Assembly (NCBI GenBank): GCA_937951675.1
Contig: CALFBI010000023.1
Location: 1-45,917 of the forward strand
Direction of reading: 5' to 3'
DNA length: 45,917 bases
Source of the DNA: an uncultured Verrucomicrobiales bacterium
GTDB lineage: Bacteria > Verrucomicrobiota > Verrucomicrobiia > Verrucomicrobiales > Akkermansiaceae
In this document: positions 1 to 8,034 of the stretch, in pieces
Layout of the letters: each line of letters begins with the position of its first letter
How positions within the stretch are numbered: the first letter of the stretch is position 1
Position numbers and translations under genes: made by a program
The notes under the pieces: model-generated
The model's input: the letters and a program-made list of their open reading frames with translations, nothing else
The model's database searches: none
Told to the model about the DNA's origin: nothing

Positions 1-1
1 T

Positions 2-391
2 AGGGAAATTTTTTGCTACCCGATAAAATCGAGTCCGAAAAATCGCTTAGAAGCCCCAGAACTGCGTCAAAAAAATCGACTTATATCTACGAGAAACGCG
101 TCGGGTATCCCATATTGGCCATCCAGAGACCCGATTGGGGAGAAGGGAGGAGCCAACCTCTACGGGATGGTAGATAATGATTCTACTGCTGAAGATCTTG
201 AAGATATAGGAAAGATGGTGTTTTTGATGGGAGTCGCGGGAGCGGCTGAAAAGTATAGTCAACCAAAGGGTTCTCTTGGAGCTAGGGTTGGGTCGCATGC
301 GGCAGCACTAACTGGTATTGTTGGAGGCGTTATTACTAGGATGAGGCTCTCAGCCTCAGAAGAAGAAATTCAAAGATTTGAGGTATTTTAA
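2..391 (+). CDS. C-terminal end of an Rhs/YD-repeat protein, cut by the window edge
   Basis: Frame 2 is open from the first bases, and residues encoded around 119-178 read PSRDPIGEKGGANLYGMVDN. This is the conserved end of the Rhs core (normally GRWxSRDPIGE..G.NLYG). A short variable tail of about 70 residues follows, with a glycine/alanine-rich hydrophobic stretch (LTGIVGGVIT) and a stop at 389-391. In this family the tail after the core is the variable, often toxic, part. Here it is short and matches no toxin fold I recognise. The residues before PSRDPIGE do not look like a normal Rhs core, so an upstream frameshift or decay is possible. An ATG at 167 exists, but the frame clearly continues upstream, so 167 is not the gene start. 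The small membrane-protein gene 12 bp downstream is in the usual immunity position. Rhs assignment is firm; function and intactness are unknown. Confidence 0.6.
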   Translation, partial: REIFCYPIKSSPKNRLEAPELRQKNRLISTRNASGIPYWPSRDPIGEKGGANLYGMVDNDSTAEDLEDIGKMVFLMGVAGAAEKYSQPKGSLGARVGSHAAALTGIVGGVITRMRLSASEEEIQRFEVF

Positions 392-403
392 CTTATTCTT
401 TTC

Positions 404-901
404 ATGTTTACTTCAAATAAGAAGAAGATTTTTAGTGTATTACTGTTGTGTTATGTATTTAACGGATCTTGGTTGTTTTACCAAACTTACCAACGAAATG
501 TTCAACGCTTAGACGGGTTTTACGAGTATCTAGAACATTTACCCGAAACCGAAGAAGAGGTAGTGATAAAAAAAATTACTTCATCAACAGTTATATTTCA
601 TGTTGGGTATGAGGTGAAAAATAAATCGGATTATACTAATGTTTTTACAGATGTTTTAAAAAAAAGCGATGATGTTGACAACATTCAAGAAATTATAGAT
701 GAGTATAGCCAAAAAACCTCTGAGGAAAAGAGAGAATACACTAATGTAATACCAAATGGGGGAGTAGTCTTTTATAGTGGGAGCCCTGCCAGATTTTCTG
801 AAGAGTGCTCTATTTATGACAACAAAATTATGTTCAAGGATTCGGGTTTGTTAATTTCGGAATTTAAAGCTCTTATCCGAAAGAATAGCAGTAGCCAATA
901 G
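404..901 (+). CDS. Small membrane-anchored protein, possible immunity partner of the Rhs tail
   Basis: This 165-residue protein starts at ATG 404. Residues 9-27 (IFSVLLLCYVFNGSWLFYQ) form one hydrophobic segment after a lysine-rich start, which suggests a signal anchor. The remainder is acidic and lysine-rich, with no motif I recognise. The gene follows the Rhs tail by 12 bp on the same strand and is markedly more AT-rich than the housekeeping genes to its right. Both features are typical of toxin/immunity cassettes, so an immunity role is a reasonable inference from position only. No family assignment is possible from sequence. Confidence 0.5.
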   Translation: MFTSNKKKIFSVLLLCYVFNGSWLFYQTYQRNVQRLDGFYEYLEHLPETEEEVVIKKITSSTVIFHVGYEVKNKSDYTNVFTDVLKKSDDVDNIQEIIDEYSQKTSEEKREYTNVIPNGGVVFYSGSPARFSEECSIYDNKIMFKDSGLLISEFKALIRKNSSSQ

Positions 902-932
902 AGGCAATTAACAAATCAACGGTAACGTAATC

Positions 933-960
933 GGGGTCGGTCCTCGAGCTGTAACATTTT
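933..960 (+). repeat. REP-like repeat, copy 1
   Basis: This 28-base element opens with ggggtcggtcctc and ends in aacatttt. The same frame recurs at 41488-41515, at 43691-43718 and inverted at 44731-44758; the last two flank a RAYT transposase. The middle of this copy (gagctgt) differs from the acacggc of copies 2 and 3. It sits immediately before a decayed YD-repeat fragment. Confidence 0.6.
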
Positions 961-961
961 G

Positions 962-1045
962 GGAACACTCACCACCAAATCAAATGAGGTTGCAAGTGGA
1001 GTCGTTTCGAGCTATACCTACAATGTGAATCAATTAAAAAAATAA
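962..1045 (+). pseudogene. Decayed YD/Rhs-repeat fragment
   Basis: Read from 962, the sequence encodes GTLTTKSNEVASGVVSSY followed by TYNVNQLKK and a stop at 1043-1045. The pattern of small polar residues ending in SSYTYNVNQL is that of a YD repeat in Rhs-type proteins. There is no start codon or continuation, and the REP-like repeat abuts it on the left. It is a remnant of a larger Rhs gene. Confidence 0.5.
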
Positions 1046-1308
1046 AGAAAACAACGGTGCCCAAAGTAGACCCTTTTTTATCGGCTATTTTGCTCTCATT
1101 CAGCCTGTGGAACGCCCTCTCTTGAAGGGTGACTTAACATTCGATTTTTCTTTTTAACGAGAGCTGAAAAACTTTGAAATAGCTTGACGAGGAAGCCTAG
1201 GAATTTTTTTAAAAAATCTATGAGCTCTTCACTCGAGCAGTCCTCCGTTTTCCAAAGGTTTCTTGCTCCTTTGGTTCCTTTCTTGACGGGGAAGCTTACA
1301 TCTGGAGT
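1046..1308. other. Intergenic stretch with no recognisable feature
   Basis: The stretch between the YD remnant and the ssrA terminator is AT-rich and has stops in all frames. I see no RNA, repeat or promoter in it that I can support. It is probably decayed accessory DNA. Confidence 0.4.
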
Positions 1309-1353
1309 AAAAAAAGAGCCCTAGATCAACTAAAAGGGTTAATCTAGGGCTTT
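1309..1353 (-). terminator. Rho-independent terminator of ssrA
   Basis: On the minus strand AGCCCTAGAT pairs with ATCTAGGGCT around a short AT-rich loop and is followed by a run of seven T. It begins a few bases after the tmRNA 3' CCA. Confidence 0.85.
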
Positions 1354-1356
1354 AAA

Positions 1357-1712
1357 TGGTGGAGGCGACGGGAGTTGAACCCGTGTCCTAAATGCTTTCC
1401 GCATAAGCTTCTACATGTTTAGTGGAATGAGTTTGTTTTAAGATTCTAGCCCTCTAGCCACTATGTCCAGTATCCGATGAGTCCTGTTTAGTCTCGCTGA
1501 AAGCCCGGTTCACCGACTGACAGCCAGTCTCTTGGTGTTGCGCTGGCACCCTTAAGAGACATGGGGATGCGAGCGTTGCTGTCAATTAAGCAGCAAGTGC
1601 GAGCTCGTTAGAGTCTGCAATTATGTTTTTGATCGGCTTTTTAAGAGGCCAACCGATCAACCTCTACATGCAGCCTACGTTTCCAACCTCTAGTCGAAAC
1701 CATGGCGCCCCC
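1357..1712 (-). ncRNA. ssrA: Transfer-messenger RNA (tmRNA)
   Basis: The minus strand begins GGGGGCGCCATGGTTTCGAC, the standard tmRNA 5' end, and finishes with a T-arm (GGTTCAACTCCC) and GCCTCCACCA, the tRNA-like 3' end. Its length of about 356 nt is normal for one-piece tmRNA. It rescues ribosomes stalled on broken messages by acting first as an alanyl-tRNA and then as the template for a degradation tag. The tag reading frame, a promoter upstream and a terminator downstream are all visible and listed separately. It is transcribed divergently from the lipoprotein gene that starts at 1761. The call is close to certain. Confidence 0.97.
1586..1618 (-). other. tmRNA tag reading frame, peptide ADSNELALAA
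   Basis: From resume codon GCA (1616-1618) the minus strand reads A-D-S-N-E-L-A-L-A-A and then TAA (1586-1588). The ALAA ending is the usual ClpXP/SsrA degron. The exact resume codon is inferred by comparison with the usual alanine start of tags. Confidence 0.85.
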
Positions 1713-1732
1713 TTCGTTTGAAGTGGACTGGC

Positions 1733-1761
1733 ACTATAAGAAATGAGATAAGTTTTGGCAA
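1733..1761 (-). promoter_or_regulatory. Sigma70-type promoter of ssrA
   Basis: On the minus strand TTGCCA (1756-1761) and TATAGT (1733-1738) are separated by exactly 17 bp. The -10 box lies 20 bp upstream of the mature tmRNA 5' end. The -35 box overlaps the first base of the divergent lipoprotein start codon. A TATAAG at 1735-1740 on the plus strand overlaps the same -10, so the two divergent promoters may share this site. Confidence 0.7.
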
Positions 1762-2561
1762 TGAAATATGTCAAGGATCAGGGGAAGAGGTTCCAAATCA
1801 TCGCTTGTTTCTTCATTTTAGCGAGTCTAGTGAGCTGCTCTTCTGCTGGTTCTGGCCCCGTAGCGACTTTGTCTCCCAATGATTATGTCTTAGCTGCGCT
1901 TAAGGTGATGCCTGCTGGAGGTGGGTATGATTTGTCAAAACGGGTTGATCGTTCGTTTGCCTCAGCTTTTCATTCATCAAAAAAAAGGATGCCTTCGCGA
2001 TATGAGATGGTGAAGCCAAGCTATTGTTCTTCGGCGACTTACTTTGTTTTCATTCAGGCGCTTCTCAATGCTGAGAAGCAGGGAGAGCTGCATTTATCAC
2101 CTTCAGTGTGGGCTTCTTTAAAGGCAGAGGAGCAAAAAGACGGAGTGGGTGTTTGGGGTCGTTGGAATGCAAACGGACCAGGAACCGCGAAGTTATTTCA
2201 TGATTTAAAATTGGGGGTGAATTTTAGCTCTCTCACCGAAGCCAAGCCTGGAGATTTTCTGAAAATCTTTTGGAATGATCATGTGGGGAAAAAAGAGCGT
2301 GGCCACTCGGTTGTTTTTTTAGGGTCTTTTTCAAGAGATGGCGTGCCTTATATTCGATTTTGGTCGAGTAATTCCCCCAGTGGATACGGCGAAAAATCGG
2401 TGCCTTTAAATCGATGCAAAAAAATGATTTTCAGTCGCTTGAAGAAGTTGTCTCAAATTAATCGTGCAGCAGATCTACCGTTAATAGACCCTTATCTCAG
2501 CACTTTACTAAAGGAAGAAAGTTCTTGGGAGCAAGCGGTGAGATTTTGCAAGATTCGGTAA
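1761..2561 (+). CDS. Secreted lipoprotein with NlpC/P60-like (papain-fold) pattern
   Basis: ATG 1761 gives a clean lipoprotein signal: basic MKYVKDQGKR, then hydrophobic IIACFFILASL and lipobox LVSC. A TTG six bases upstream is also in frame but less likely. The mature part of about 240 residues contains KPSYCSSATYFVF (candidate catalytic cysteine), KPGDFLKIFW and RGHSVVFLG (candidate catalytic histidine). In that order these resemble the Cys and His boxes of NlpC/P60 or amidase-like enzymes that cut peptidoglycan stem peptides. That fold assignment is an inference from the C...PGD...GHSV layout. The gene stands alone between ssrA and tRNA-Leu. Substrate and true catalytic activity are unknown, and it could be a non-catalytic relative. 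Confidence 0.6.
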   Translation: MKYVKDQGKRFQIIACFFILASLVSCSSAGSGPVATLSPNDYVLAALKVMPAGGGYDLSKRVDRSFASAFHSSKKRMPSRYEMVKPSYCSSATYFVFIQALLNAEKQGELHLSPSVWASLKAEEQKDGVGVWGRWNANGPGTAKLFHDLKLGVNFSSLTEAKPGDFLKIFWNDHVGKKERGHSVVFLGSFSRDGVPYIRFWSSNSPSGYGEKSVPLNRCKKMIFSRLKKLSQINRAADLPLIDPYLSTLLKEESSWEQAVRFCKIR

Positions 2562-2587
2562 AGAGATCTTTTTTTTACAAGGAGAGC

Positions 2588-2616
2588 TTGAATCTATGGT
2601 CGAGCTCGTCTTAGAT
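2588..2616 (+). promoter_or_regulatory. Possible promoter of tRNA-Leu
   Basis: TTGAAT (2588-2593) and TTAGAT (2611-2616) are spaced by 17 bp, about 45 bp upstream of the tRNA 5' end. Neither box is perfect, so this is only a reasonable candidate. Confidence 0.35.
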
Positions 2617-2660
2617 CTCCTCACGCGAATTCCGAAAGGGGCTAGCGTCATGAACCAGGT

Positions 2661-2747
2661 GCCGCTGTGGCGGAATTGGTAGACGCGGCGGATTTAAAAT
2701 CCGCTGTTCGCAAGAACGTGCCGGTTCGATTCCGGCCAGCGGCACCA
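2661..2747 (+). tRNA. tRNA-Leu (anticodon TAA)
   Basis: This 87-nt class II tRNA has acceptor GCCGCTG pairing with CAGCGGC, an encoded ACCA end, a long variable arm (ctgttcgcaagaacg) and T-loop GGTTCGATTCC. The anticodon loop cggattTAAaatccg gives TAA, reading UUA/UUG. A weak hairpin without a T-run lies downstream at 2783-2802. Confidence 0.96.
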
Positions 2748-2840
2748 TTCATGATTTTTTTAGTTTTTTTGATTAACCAAATGTTTGGAAATAGTTCCAA
2801 ACAACAGTTTGAGCTCAAGAGATTGAAGGAGTTCCTTTGA

Positions 2841-4697
2841 CTAATCTAGAGGAGCGTGATCGAGAAGTTGGGTGGCAAGTCGATATCCGGCTTTGTCCGC
2901 ATTACGATTTGCTCCGGTAAAGAGGTCACGAATTCTTTGGCGGCCACGCTTACAGAGATACTGGACAGTCAGCATTGTTTCGTGTGCTTCTTCAGGACTC
3001 ATTTTGGACATTTCCATGTCCGCTCGAGCACAGGCGGTCGACATCGCAAAAAGTTCTGCTCCGATGTCAACAAAGCGTCCGAGAAGGAGCTGTTGTTTAT
3101 CGAGTTTAGGTCCATGTTTCACCATCGACATGAAGAGTGCTCGTGAAAGCTTCCGGCTCATGCGCGCTATTTTTTTCATTTCGGTCCGTAATCTTGGATC
3201 CTGCACTTTAGAAATGTTTTTAGCCTGTGGGAGGTATCGACTTGGAAACCAGAAAGCGTAGTAGAGACCCGCCTTCGCAGCGGCTTTCAAACGAACTCCG
3301 GCCGGAAGTCGGGTGTCGATGGCGGCAGCTCCACGGCGGAGGTGAGGATCGAGTGCTTCACGTGCAATGAAGAGTTTCATGATCTCGGTCGAGCCTTCAA
3401 AAATAGTATTAATACGGCAGTCGCGCATCATTCGTTCGATCGGATCAGGGGTTTCTCCTCGTTCACGGAGGGAGTCGGCCGTTTCATATCCTCGGCCTCC
3501 TTTGATTTGCATGGTTTGGTCAACAGTGTGCCAAGCGGCTTCTGTTCCCCAAAGTTTTGCCATCGCGGCTTCGATTCGAATGTCTGATTTCTTATCGTGA
3601 TCAACGAGAGCCGAAACGTAGAGCACCATCGATTCGGTGGCGTAAGTATCTGCTTTCATATCAGCGATTTTTCCTGCGATCGCGGCGTGTCGGCCAATCG
3701 CATTACCCCATTGCTCCCGTTGGGCAGACCAGCGCACAGAGATGTCGAGGCAGCGCTGCATCATTCCGGCGCAAGCAGCGGGGAGGGTGAGTCGCCCGGT
3801 ATTCAGAGTAGTCAGAGCGACTTTAAGTCCTTTCCCTTCTTCATGGACGACATTTTGGCGAGGAATTTTGACGTTTTCGAATTTAATGATTCCGTTATAG
3901 AGAGCCTTTAAGCCCATGAATCGGCATCGTCTGACGATTTCGACTCCAGGTTGTTTCATGTCAACGATGAATGCGGTGGTAGCGTTTTTCTTTCCCTCCA
4001 TGGGGGTTTTAGCCATAACAATCATTTTAGTTGCCTTGAGCCCGTTGGTGCACCAGAGTTTCTCACCATTGAGGATATAATGAGTTCCGTCTTGACTGAG
4101 GACGGCTTTCGTTTTCATGCGGGCGGGGTCTGAACCTACCTCATGTTCAGTAAGAGCGAAGGCAGAGATGCCTCCTTTAGCGCATTCGGGGAGAAACTTT
4201 TGTTTCTGGGCTTCTGTCCCAAAGACGATTAAAGGCTGGGGGATTCCGATCGATTGGTGAGCTGATAGAAGCGCGGTCATGCTTCCGCAATGAGCTCCTA
4301 GAATCATAGCAGCACGAGAATAATTAGTTTGGGATAATCCTAGTCCGTCATATTGAGTCGGTATTTTAATACCAAAGGCACCTAACTCAGCAAGCCCATC
4401 GATGACGTGATCGGGGATTTCACCCTCTCGGTCAATTTGGTCAGGATCAGTTTCGTGCTCTAAGAAGTGACTTAACTTAGCCAAGAAAGCATCTCCTTGG
4501 TCCCGATCCTCTATCGACTGAGTAGGGAAGGGAGCTGTTTTGTTAATGTTAGGATTCCCGGTGAAAAGGGCGCTCGCAAAGCCGCTTAAGGCTCGCATGT
4601 CACGAGAATCTTCCGCCATTTCTAAAGCGGCTTTTTCTCCTTTTGACATCTTAGAAGTGTCGATAAGTGAGGTATTCTTTTTTTGGGTAGAGCTCAT
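2841..4697 (-). CDS. Acyl-CoA dehydrogenase, long (very-long-chain-like) type
   Basis: This 618-residue FAD enzyme carries out the first step of beta-oxidation, acyl-CoA to trans-2-enoyl-CoA. The family core spans about residues 80-450: ALTEHEVGSDP (181-191, flavin/substrate loop), GEKLWCTNG (211-219) and IFEGSTEIMK (432-441), where E434 occupies the catalytic base position known from medium-chain enzymes. About 170 residues follow the core, as in VLCAD/ACAD9-type proteins that handle long chains. A 40-residue polar, alanine-rich N-terminal extension precedes it. It is the last gene of the minus-strand operon, 90 bp after the FadJ-like gene. No electron-transfer flavoprotein genes lie nearby, so its electron acceptor is encoded elsewhere. 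Family is certain; chain-length preference is inferred from length. Confidence 0.9.
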   Translation of the reverse strand: MSSTQKKNTSLIDTSKMSKGEKAALEMAEDSRDMRALSGFASALFTGNPNINKTAPFPTQSIEDRDQGDAFLAKLSHFLEHETDPDQIDREGEIPDHVIDGLAELGAFGIKIPTQYDGLGLSQTNYSRAAMILGAHCGSMTALLSAHQSIGIPQPLIVFGTEAQKQKFLPECAKGGISAFALTEHEVGSDPARMKTKAVLSQDGTHYILNGEKLWCTNGLKATKMIVMAKTPMEGKKNATTAFIVDMKQPGVEIVRRCRFMGLKALYNGIIKFENVKIPRQNVVHEEGKGLKVALTTLNTGRLTLPAACAGMMQRCLDISVRWSAQREQWGNAIGRHAAIAGKIADMKADTYATESMVLYVSALVDHDKKSDIRIEAAMAKLWGTEAAWHTVDQTMQIKGGRGYETADSLRERGETPDPIERMMRDCRINTIFEGSTEIMKLFIAREALDPHLRRGAAAIDTRLPAGVRLKAAAKAGLYYAFWFPSRYLPQAKNISKVQDPRLRTEMKKIARMSRKLSRALFMSMVKHGPKLDKQQLLLGRFVDIGAELFAMSTACARADMEMSKMSPEEAHETMLTVQYLCKRGRQRIRDLFTGANRNADKAGYRLATQLLDHAPLD

Positions 4698-4787
4698 AAA
4701 TAGATGATTTGTTTAACAGGTAGTATAACAGTTAACTCACTCATTTTCAATAAGAAGATGGGTTTAGTTGATCTATTAGAGGTTTTT

Positions 4788-6758
4788 TTAAGAGATCCAC
4801 CCTCTTTGCTTCCCATACTGAATAGGTCCACCTCGGAATGGAGCAAAACCAGTGCCCATGATCATGGCGAAATCGAGTTCGTCTGCGGATTCGACCACTT
4901 TGTCTTGGAGGCATCGGTCGCTTTCTTCGACCATCATTTTAACCAATTCATCTTGAGGAGATGCAGCGGGGTTAGATGGCTCCTTATGAATTAAGGTGCT
5001 TGGGTTCACTCCTGCTATTTTACCATGATCGTAGAGATAAAAACCTTTGCCACTCTTTTTACCTAAAGCCCCTTCATGAACCATTGTCGTGAGGAATGAG
5101 GGGATACGCATCCGGTCAGGAAATGCAGCGGAGAGAGTTTGAGCGACATGAAGACCTACATCGAGCCCGATTTCATCAAGAAGGCGAATCGGTCCCATGG
5201 GCATCCCGAAGTCGAGCATGCATTGATCTAATTGCTCAGGGGAATAGCCTTCTTCAAAAAGCTCACCTGCCCGAACGAGATAAGGCAGAAGAACTCGGTT
5301 GACGAGGAAGCCAGGTTGGTCAGCGACAACGATAGGCAATTTCCCTATTTTTTGAACAAAGGATAAGACTGTTGCTAGAGTTTGGTCTGAACATGAAGGG
5401 GTGCGAACGACCTCGACAAGGGGCATACGAGAAACGGGGTTAAAGAAGTGCAGACCAACCAATCGTTCCGGATTGGAGATTTCATTCGCAAGTTCATGAA
5501 TAGGTAAGGCCGAAGTGTTTGTGGCGAGAACGGTATCAGGGCGAGTGCGCGAAGAAAGGTCGGCAAAGATTTTTTTCTTAATGTCTAAATTCTCCACAGC
5601 AGCTTCAATGATAAGGTCGCAGTGATGGAGGGAGATATCACCCGTTACGGCACTAATGCGATCAAGGTTACTCTGGGCTTCACTAGGGGAAAGAATACGT
5701 TTTTTGACGGATTTTTTGTATTCCTTTTGAATGGAATTCATGCCGCGAGCTAAAGCTTCGTGATTGAGGTCCTTCATCGTGACAGGTAGTTTTCTAGAGC
5801 TAAGCCAGTAGCTCATTCCCGCTCCCATAATACCTGACCCGATCACGCCGACCTGTGAAATTTCTGTGGGAAGAACTCCAGGGACTGATTTCTTTTTTGA
5901 AGCTTCGGAGAGGAAGAAGAGGCGAACGAGTTCCTTGGTTTCCGGAAGTTGAGTGAGATGAATGATGGCGTCTTTCTCACGCTGCAGGCTTTGAGCAACA
6001 GATTCTGAGATTCCTTTAGTGACGACTTCGATTGCAAGAAGTGGACCAGGGTAGTGTCCGCGGGTTTTTTCGAGGATTGATTGGCGAGCTTTCCGTGCGA
6101 TGATTTTTCGCATGGGGAGAGAGTGCCAAAAGGAGGAAGGTCTTTTGCGGTGAGGTTTTTTGGTAAGGAGTTTTTTCGCCTCAGAGAGAAGTGTGGTTTC
6201 AGGAACCAAGTGGTCAATGAGGCCTTTTTTTCGAGCGAGAGGGGCTTTCATGACTTTTCCTGAGAGAATGAGGGGCAGAGCTTTGGGCAACCCGATGAGG
6301 CGAGGGAGAAGCGTCGATCCTCCCCATGCCGGAAGAATCCCCAATTTTGTTTCGGGAAGCCCGATTCGAGTCGATGAAGCATTTGTCGCCACTCTCCAGT
6401 CACAGGCGAGAGCGAGTTCATAGCCGCCTCCCACACAGGCCCCATGAATGGCTGCAATGGTTATGAAAGGAAGGTTGGCAATCATTTGGAAAACATTTTG
6501 CCCGAGTGAGATCAGCGTTTCCATTTCTTCAGGGTTGGCCTCAGAGAGTGATTTTAAATCAGCCCCTGCGATAAAAATACGAGGTTTGGCCGAGGTGATA
6601 ATAAGTCCGTCAAGATGGCTTTGAGACTGGAGAAACTGGAGGTGTTTTTTGAGTTCTAGGAGTGTGGCTTGGTCGAAAATGTTAGCGCTAGACCCTTCGC
6701 GATCGAAGGTGAGAATCGCGGTGCGATCTTGAATATTCCTTTGAATGTGATTGGTCAT
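4788..6758 (-). CDS. fadJ: Bifunctional enoyl-CoA hydratase / 3-hydroxyacyl-CoA dehydrogenase (FadJ/FadB-like)
   Basis: This 656-residue fusion catalyses steps two and three of fatty-acid beta-oxidation. Residues 1-190 form the crotonase domain, with the CoA/oxyanion motif IAGADLKSL (63-71), GGGYELALACD around E114 and GLPETKLGILPAWGG around E136. The two glutamates match the catalytic pair of hydratases. Residues 300-480 form the NAD-binding domain (VGVIGSGIMGAGM, 303-315), and LHFFNPVSRMPLVEVV carries the active-site region of the dehydrogenase. The C-terminal helical repeat follows (GKKSGKGFYLY). It is somewhat shorter than enterobacterial FadJ (about 714). The thiolase gene ends 12 bp upstream, so the two subunits are co-transcribed and probably form the trifunctional complex. 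Symbol is by similarity of type; FadB versus FadJ cannot be decided. Confidence 0.9.
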   Translation of the reverse strand: MTNHIQRNIQDRTAILTFDREGSSANIFDQATLLELKKHLQFLQSQSHLDGLIITSAKPRIFIAGADLKSLSEANPEEMETLISLGQNVFQMIANLPFITIAAIHGACVGGGYELALACDWRVATNASSTRIGLPETKLGILPAWGGSTLLPRLIGLPKALPLILSGKVMKAPLARKKGLIDHLVPETTLLSEAKKLLTKKPHRKRPSSFWHSLPMRKIIARKARQSILEKTRGHYPGPLLAIEVVTKGISESVAQSLQREKDAIIHLTQLPETKELVRLFFLSEASKKKSVPGVLPTEISQVGVIGSGIMGAGMSYWLSSRKLPVTMKDLNHEALARGMNSIQKEYKKSVKKRILSPSEAQSNLDRISAVTGDISLHHCDLIIEAAVENLDIKKKIFADLSSRTRPDTVLATNTSALPIHELANEISNPERLVGLHFFNPVSRMPLVEVVRTPSCSDQTLATVLSFVQKIGKLPIVVADQPGFLVNRVLLPYLVRAGELFEEGYSPEQLDQCMLDFGMPMGPIRLLDEIGLDVGLHVAQTLSAAFPDRMRIPSFLTTMVHEGALGKKSGKGFYLYDHGKIAGVNPSTLIHKEPSNPAASPQDELVKMMVEESDRCLQDKVVESADELDFAMIMGTGFAPFRGGPIQYGKQRGWIS

Positions 6759-6770
6759 TTTTTTTAATAA

Positions 6771-8030
6771 TTAGAGTCTTTCAATCCAGAGCGCTGCTCC
6801 TTGTCCGCCTCCTACGCAGAGGGAGGCGATTCCTTTTTTTCCAGGTTGGTCTTTGAGCTGTTCAAGGACAGTTTGAACGAGGCGAGCTCCAGTAGCTCCT
6901 ACGGGGTGTCCTAGCGCAATGCCACCACCCCAGGCGTTAATGTTACTTGCCGAGAGTTCTCCAAGTGGAGCTTCTAACCCTGCTTTTTTTGCAAAGTGGG
7001 GATCGCTGATTGCTTTACAACAAGCTAATGCTTGAGCGGCAAAAGCTTCGTTGATTTCAATGACGGAAGCATCCTCGATTCCGTAATGAGTTCGTTTATT
7101 AACAGCTTGGATAGCTTTTACTGGACCTAAACCCATTCGTTTAGGATCACAGCCAGTGTAAGCGTAGTCGATTAGGCGTCCGATAGGAGTGAGTCCGTAT
7201 TTTTTTCCCGCTTCTTCAGATCCAACGAGAAGGGCGACGGCTCCGTCGGTGACTTGGGAGCTATTTCCTGCGGTGACGGTGCCAGCTGATTTCGCGAAAA
7301 TGGGGCGGAGTGCGGATAATTTCTCAATGGAGGAATTTGTCCGCACTCCGTTATCTTTCTTGATCGGGCTTCCTTCGTGTAAAAGAGGTGATATTTCTTG
7401 GTGTCGTAGTTCTTGGAAAGAAACGGCTTTATGATGGGAATGGTTTGCAAAGGCGTCCTGTTCTTCTCTGCTGATTTGATAATCTTGCGCTAAAATTTCG
7501 GCAGTTTCCCCCATATTAAGACCACTGACGGGATCGGTAAGACCTAGTTTTAAGCTGATCAAAGGTGAAAAGTCTTTGGCTCGGAAAGAAGTCATAGCGT
7601 TCCATTTTTGCATGAATGATTTAGATCGCATCAGGGCTTCAAATTTATGGGCCGCCTGAGGGCGGTAGAGGAGGGGGTATTGGCTCATGCTTTCGACGCC
7701 CCCAACGAGGTAGAGATCGCCTCTTTTGGCTCGGATCCGGTCCATCGCAGAGGTGATACTTTCCATCCCTGAAGCACAATTCCGATGGACGGTCACCGCA
7801 GGAACCTCTTGAGGAATACCCGCTCGAAGTGCGATCACTCTTGCGATATTAGCGCTATCGGCAGGTTGGCCGACGCAACCCATAATGACTTCATCGATGT
7901 GATGAGGGTCAAGCTCGACTTGCGTGAGCAGCATTTTCACAACGTGGGCTCCTAAGTCACTGGCTGAAAATGAGTGGAGTTCGGTTCCCATTTTAGAAAA
8001 AGGGGTTCGAGTGTGAGCAAAAATAAGCAT
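6771..8030 (-). CDS. fadI: Acetyl-CoA acyltransferase (thiolase)
   Basis: This 419-residue thiolase cleaves 3-ketoacyl-CoA with CoA in the last step of beta-oxidation. VHRNCASGMES places the nucleophilic cysteine at residue 85. GGIALGHPVGATGAR carries the catalytic histidine, and SLCVGGGQGAA near the C-terminus carries the second cysteine. NEAFAAQAL is the usual substrate-pocket motif. ATG 8028-8030 is the only sensible start and lies 4 bp after the stop of the acyl-CoA ligase gene. The FadJ-like partner follows after 12 bp, which supports an alpha/beta complex. A biosynthetic acetoacetyl-CoA thiolase is less likely given this neighbourhood. Confidence 0.9.
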   Translation of the reverse strand: MLIFAHTRTPFSKMGTELHSFSASDLGAHVVKMLLTQVELDPHHIDEVIMGCVGQPADSANIARVIALRAGIPQEVPAVTVHRNCASGMESITSAMDRIRAKRGDLYLVGGVESMSQYPLLYRPQAAHKFEALMRSKSFMQKWNAMTSFRAKDFSPLISLKLGLTDPVSGLNMGETAEILAQDYQISREEQDAFANHSHHKAVSFQELRHQEISPLLHEGSPIKKDNGVRTNSSIEKLSALRPIFAKSAGTVTAGNSSQVTDGAVALLVGSEEAGKKYGLTPIGRLIDYAYTGCDPKRMGLGPVKAIQAVNKRTHYGIEDASVIEINEAFAAQALACCKAISDPHFAKKAGLEAPLGELSASNINAWGGGIALGHPVGATGARLVQTVLEQLKDQPGKKGIASLCVGGGQGAALWIERL

Positions 8031-8034
8031 GTTT

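Noticed and set aside
2783..2802. Terminator after tRNA-Leu
   Set aside because: An 8-bp stem (GTTTGGAA/TTCCAAAC) exists, but no T-run follows on either strand. I could not support a terminator call.
2856..3911. Several open frames on the plus strand opposite the acyl-CoA dehydrogenase gene
   Set aside because: They lie antisense within a clear gene, have no family motifs and follow its codon periodicity.
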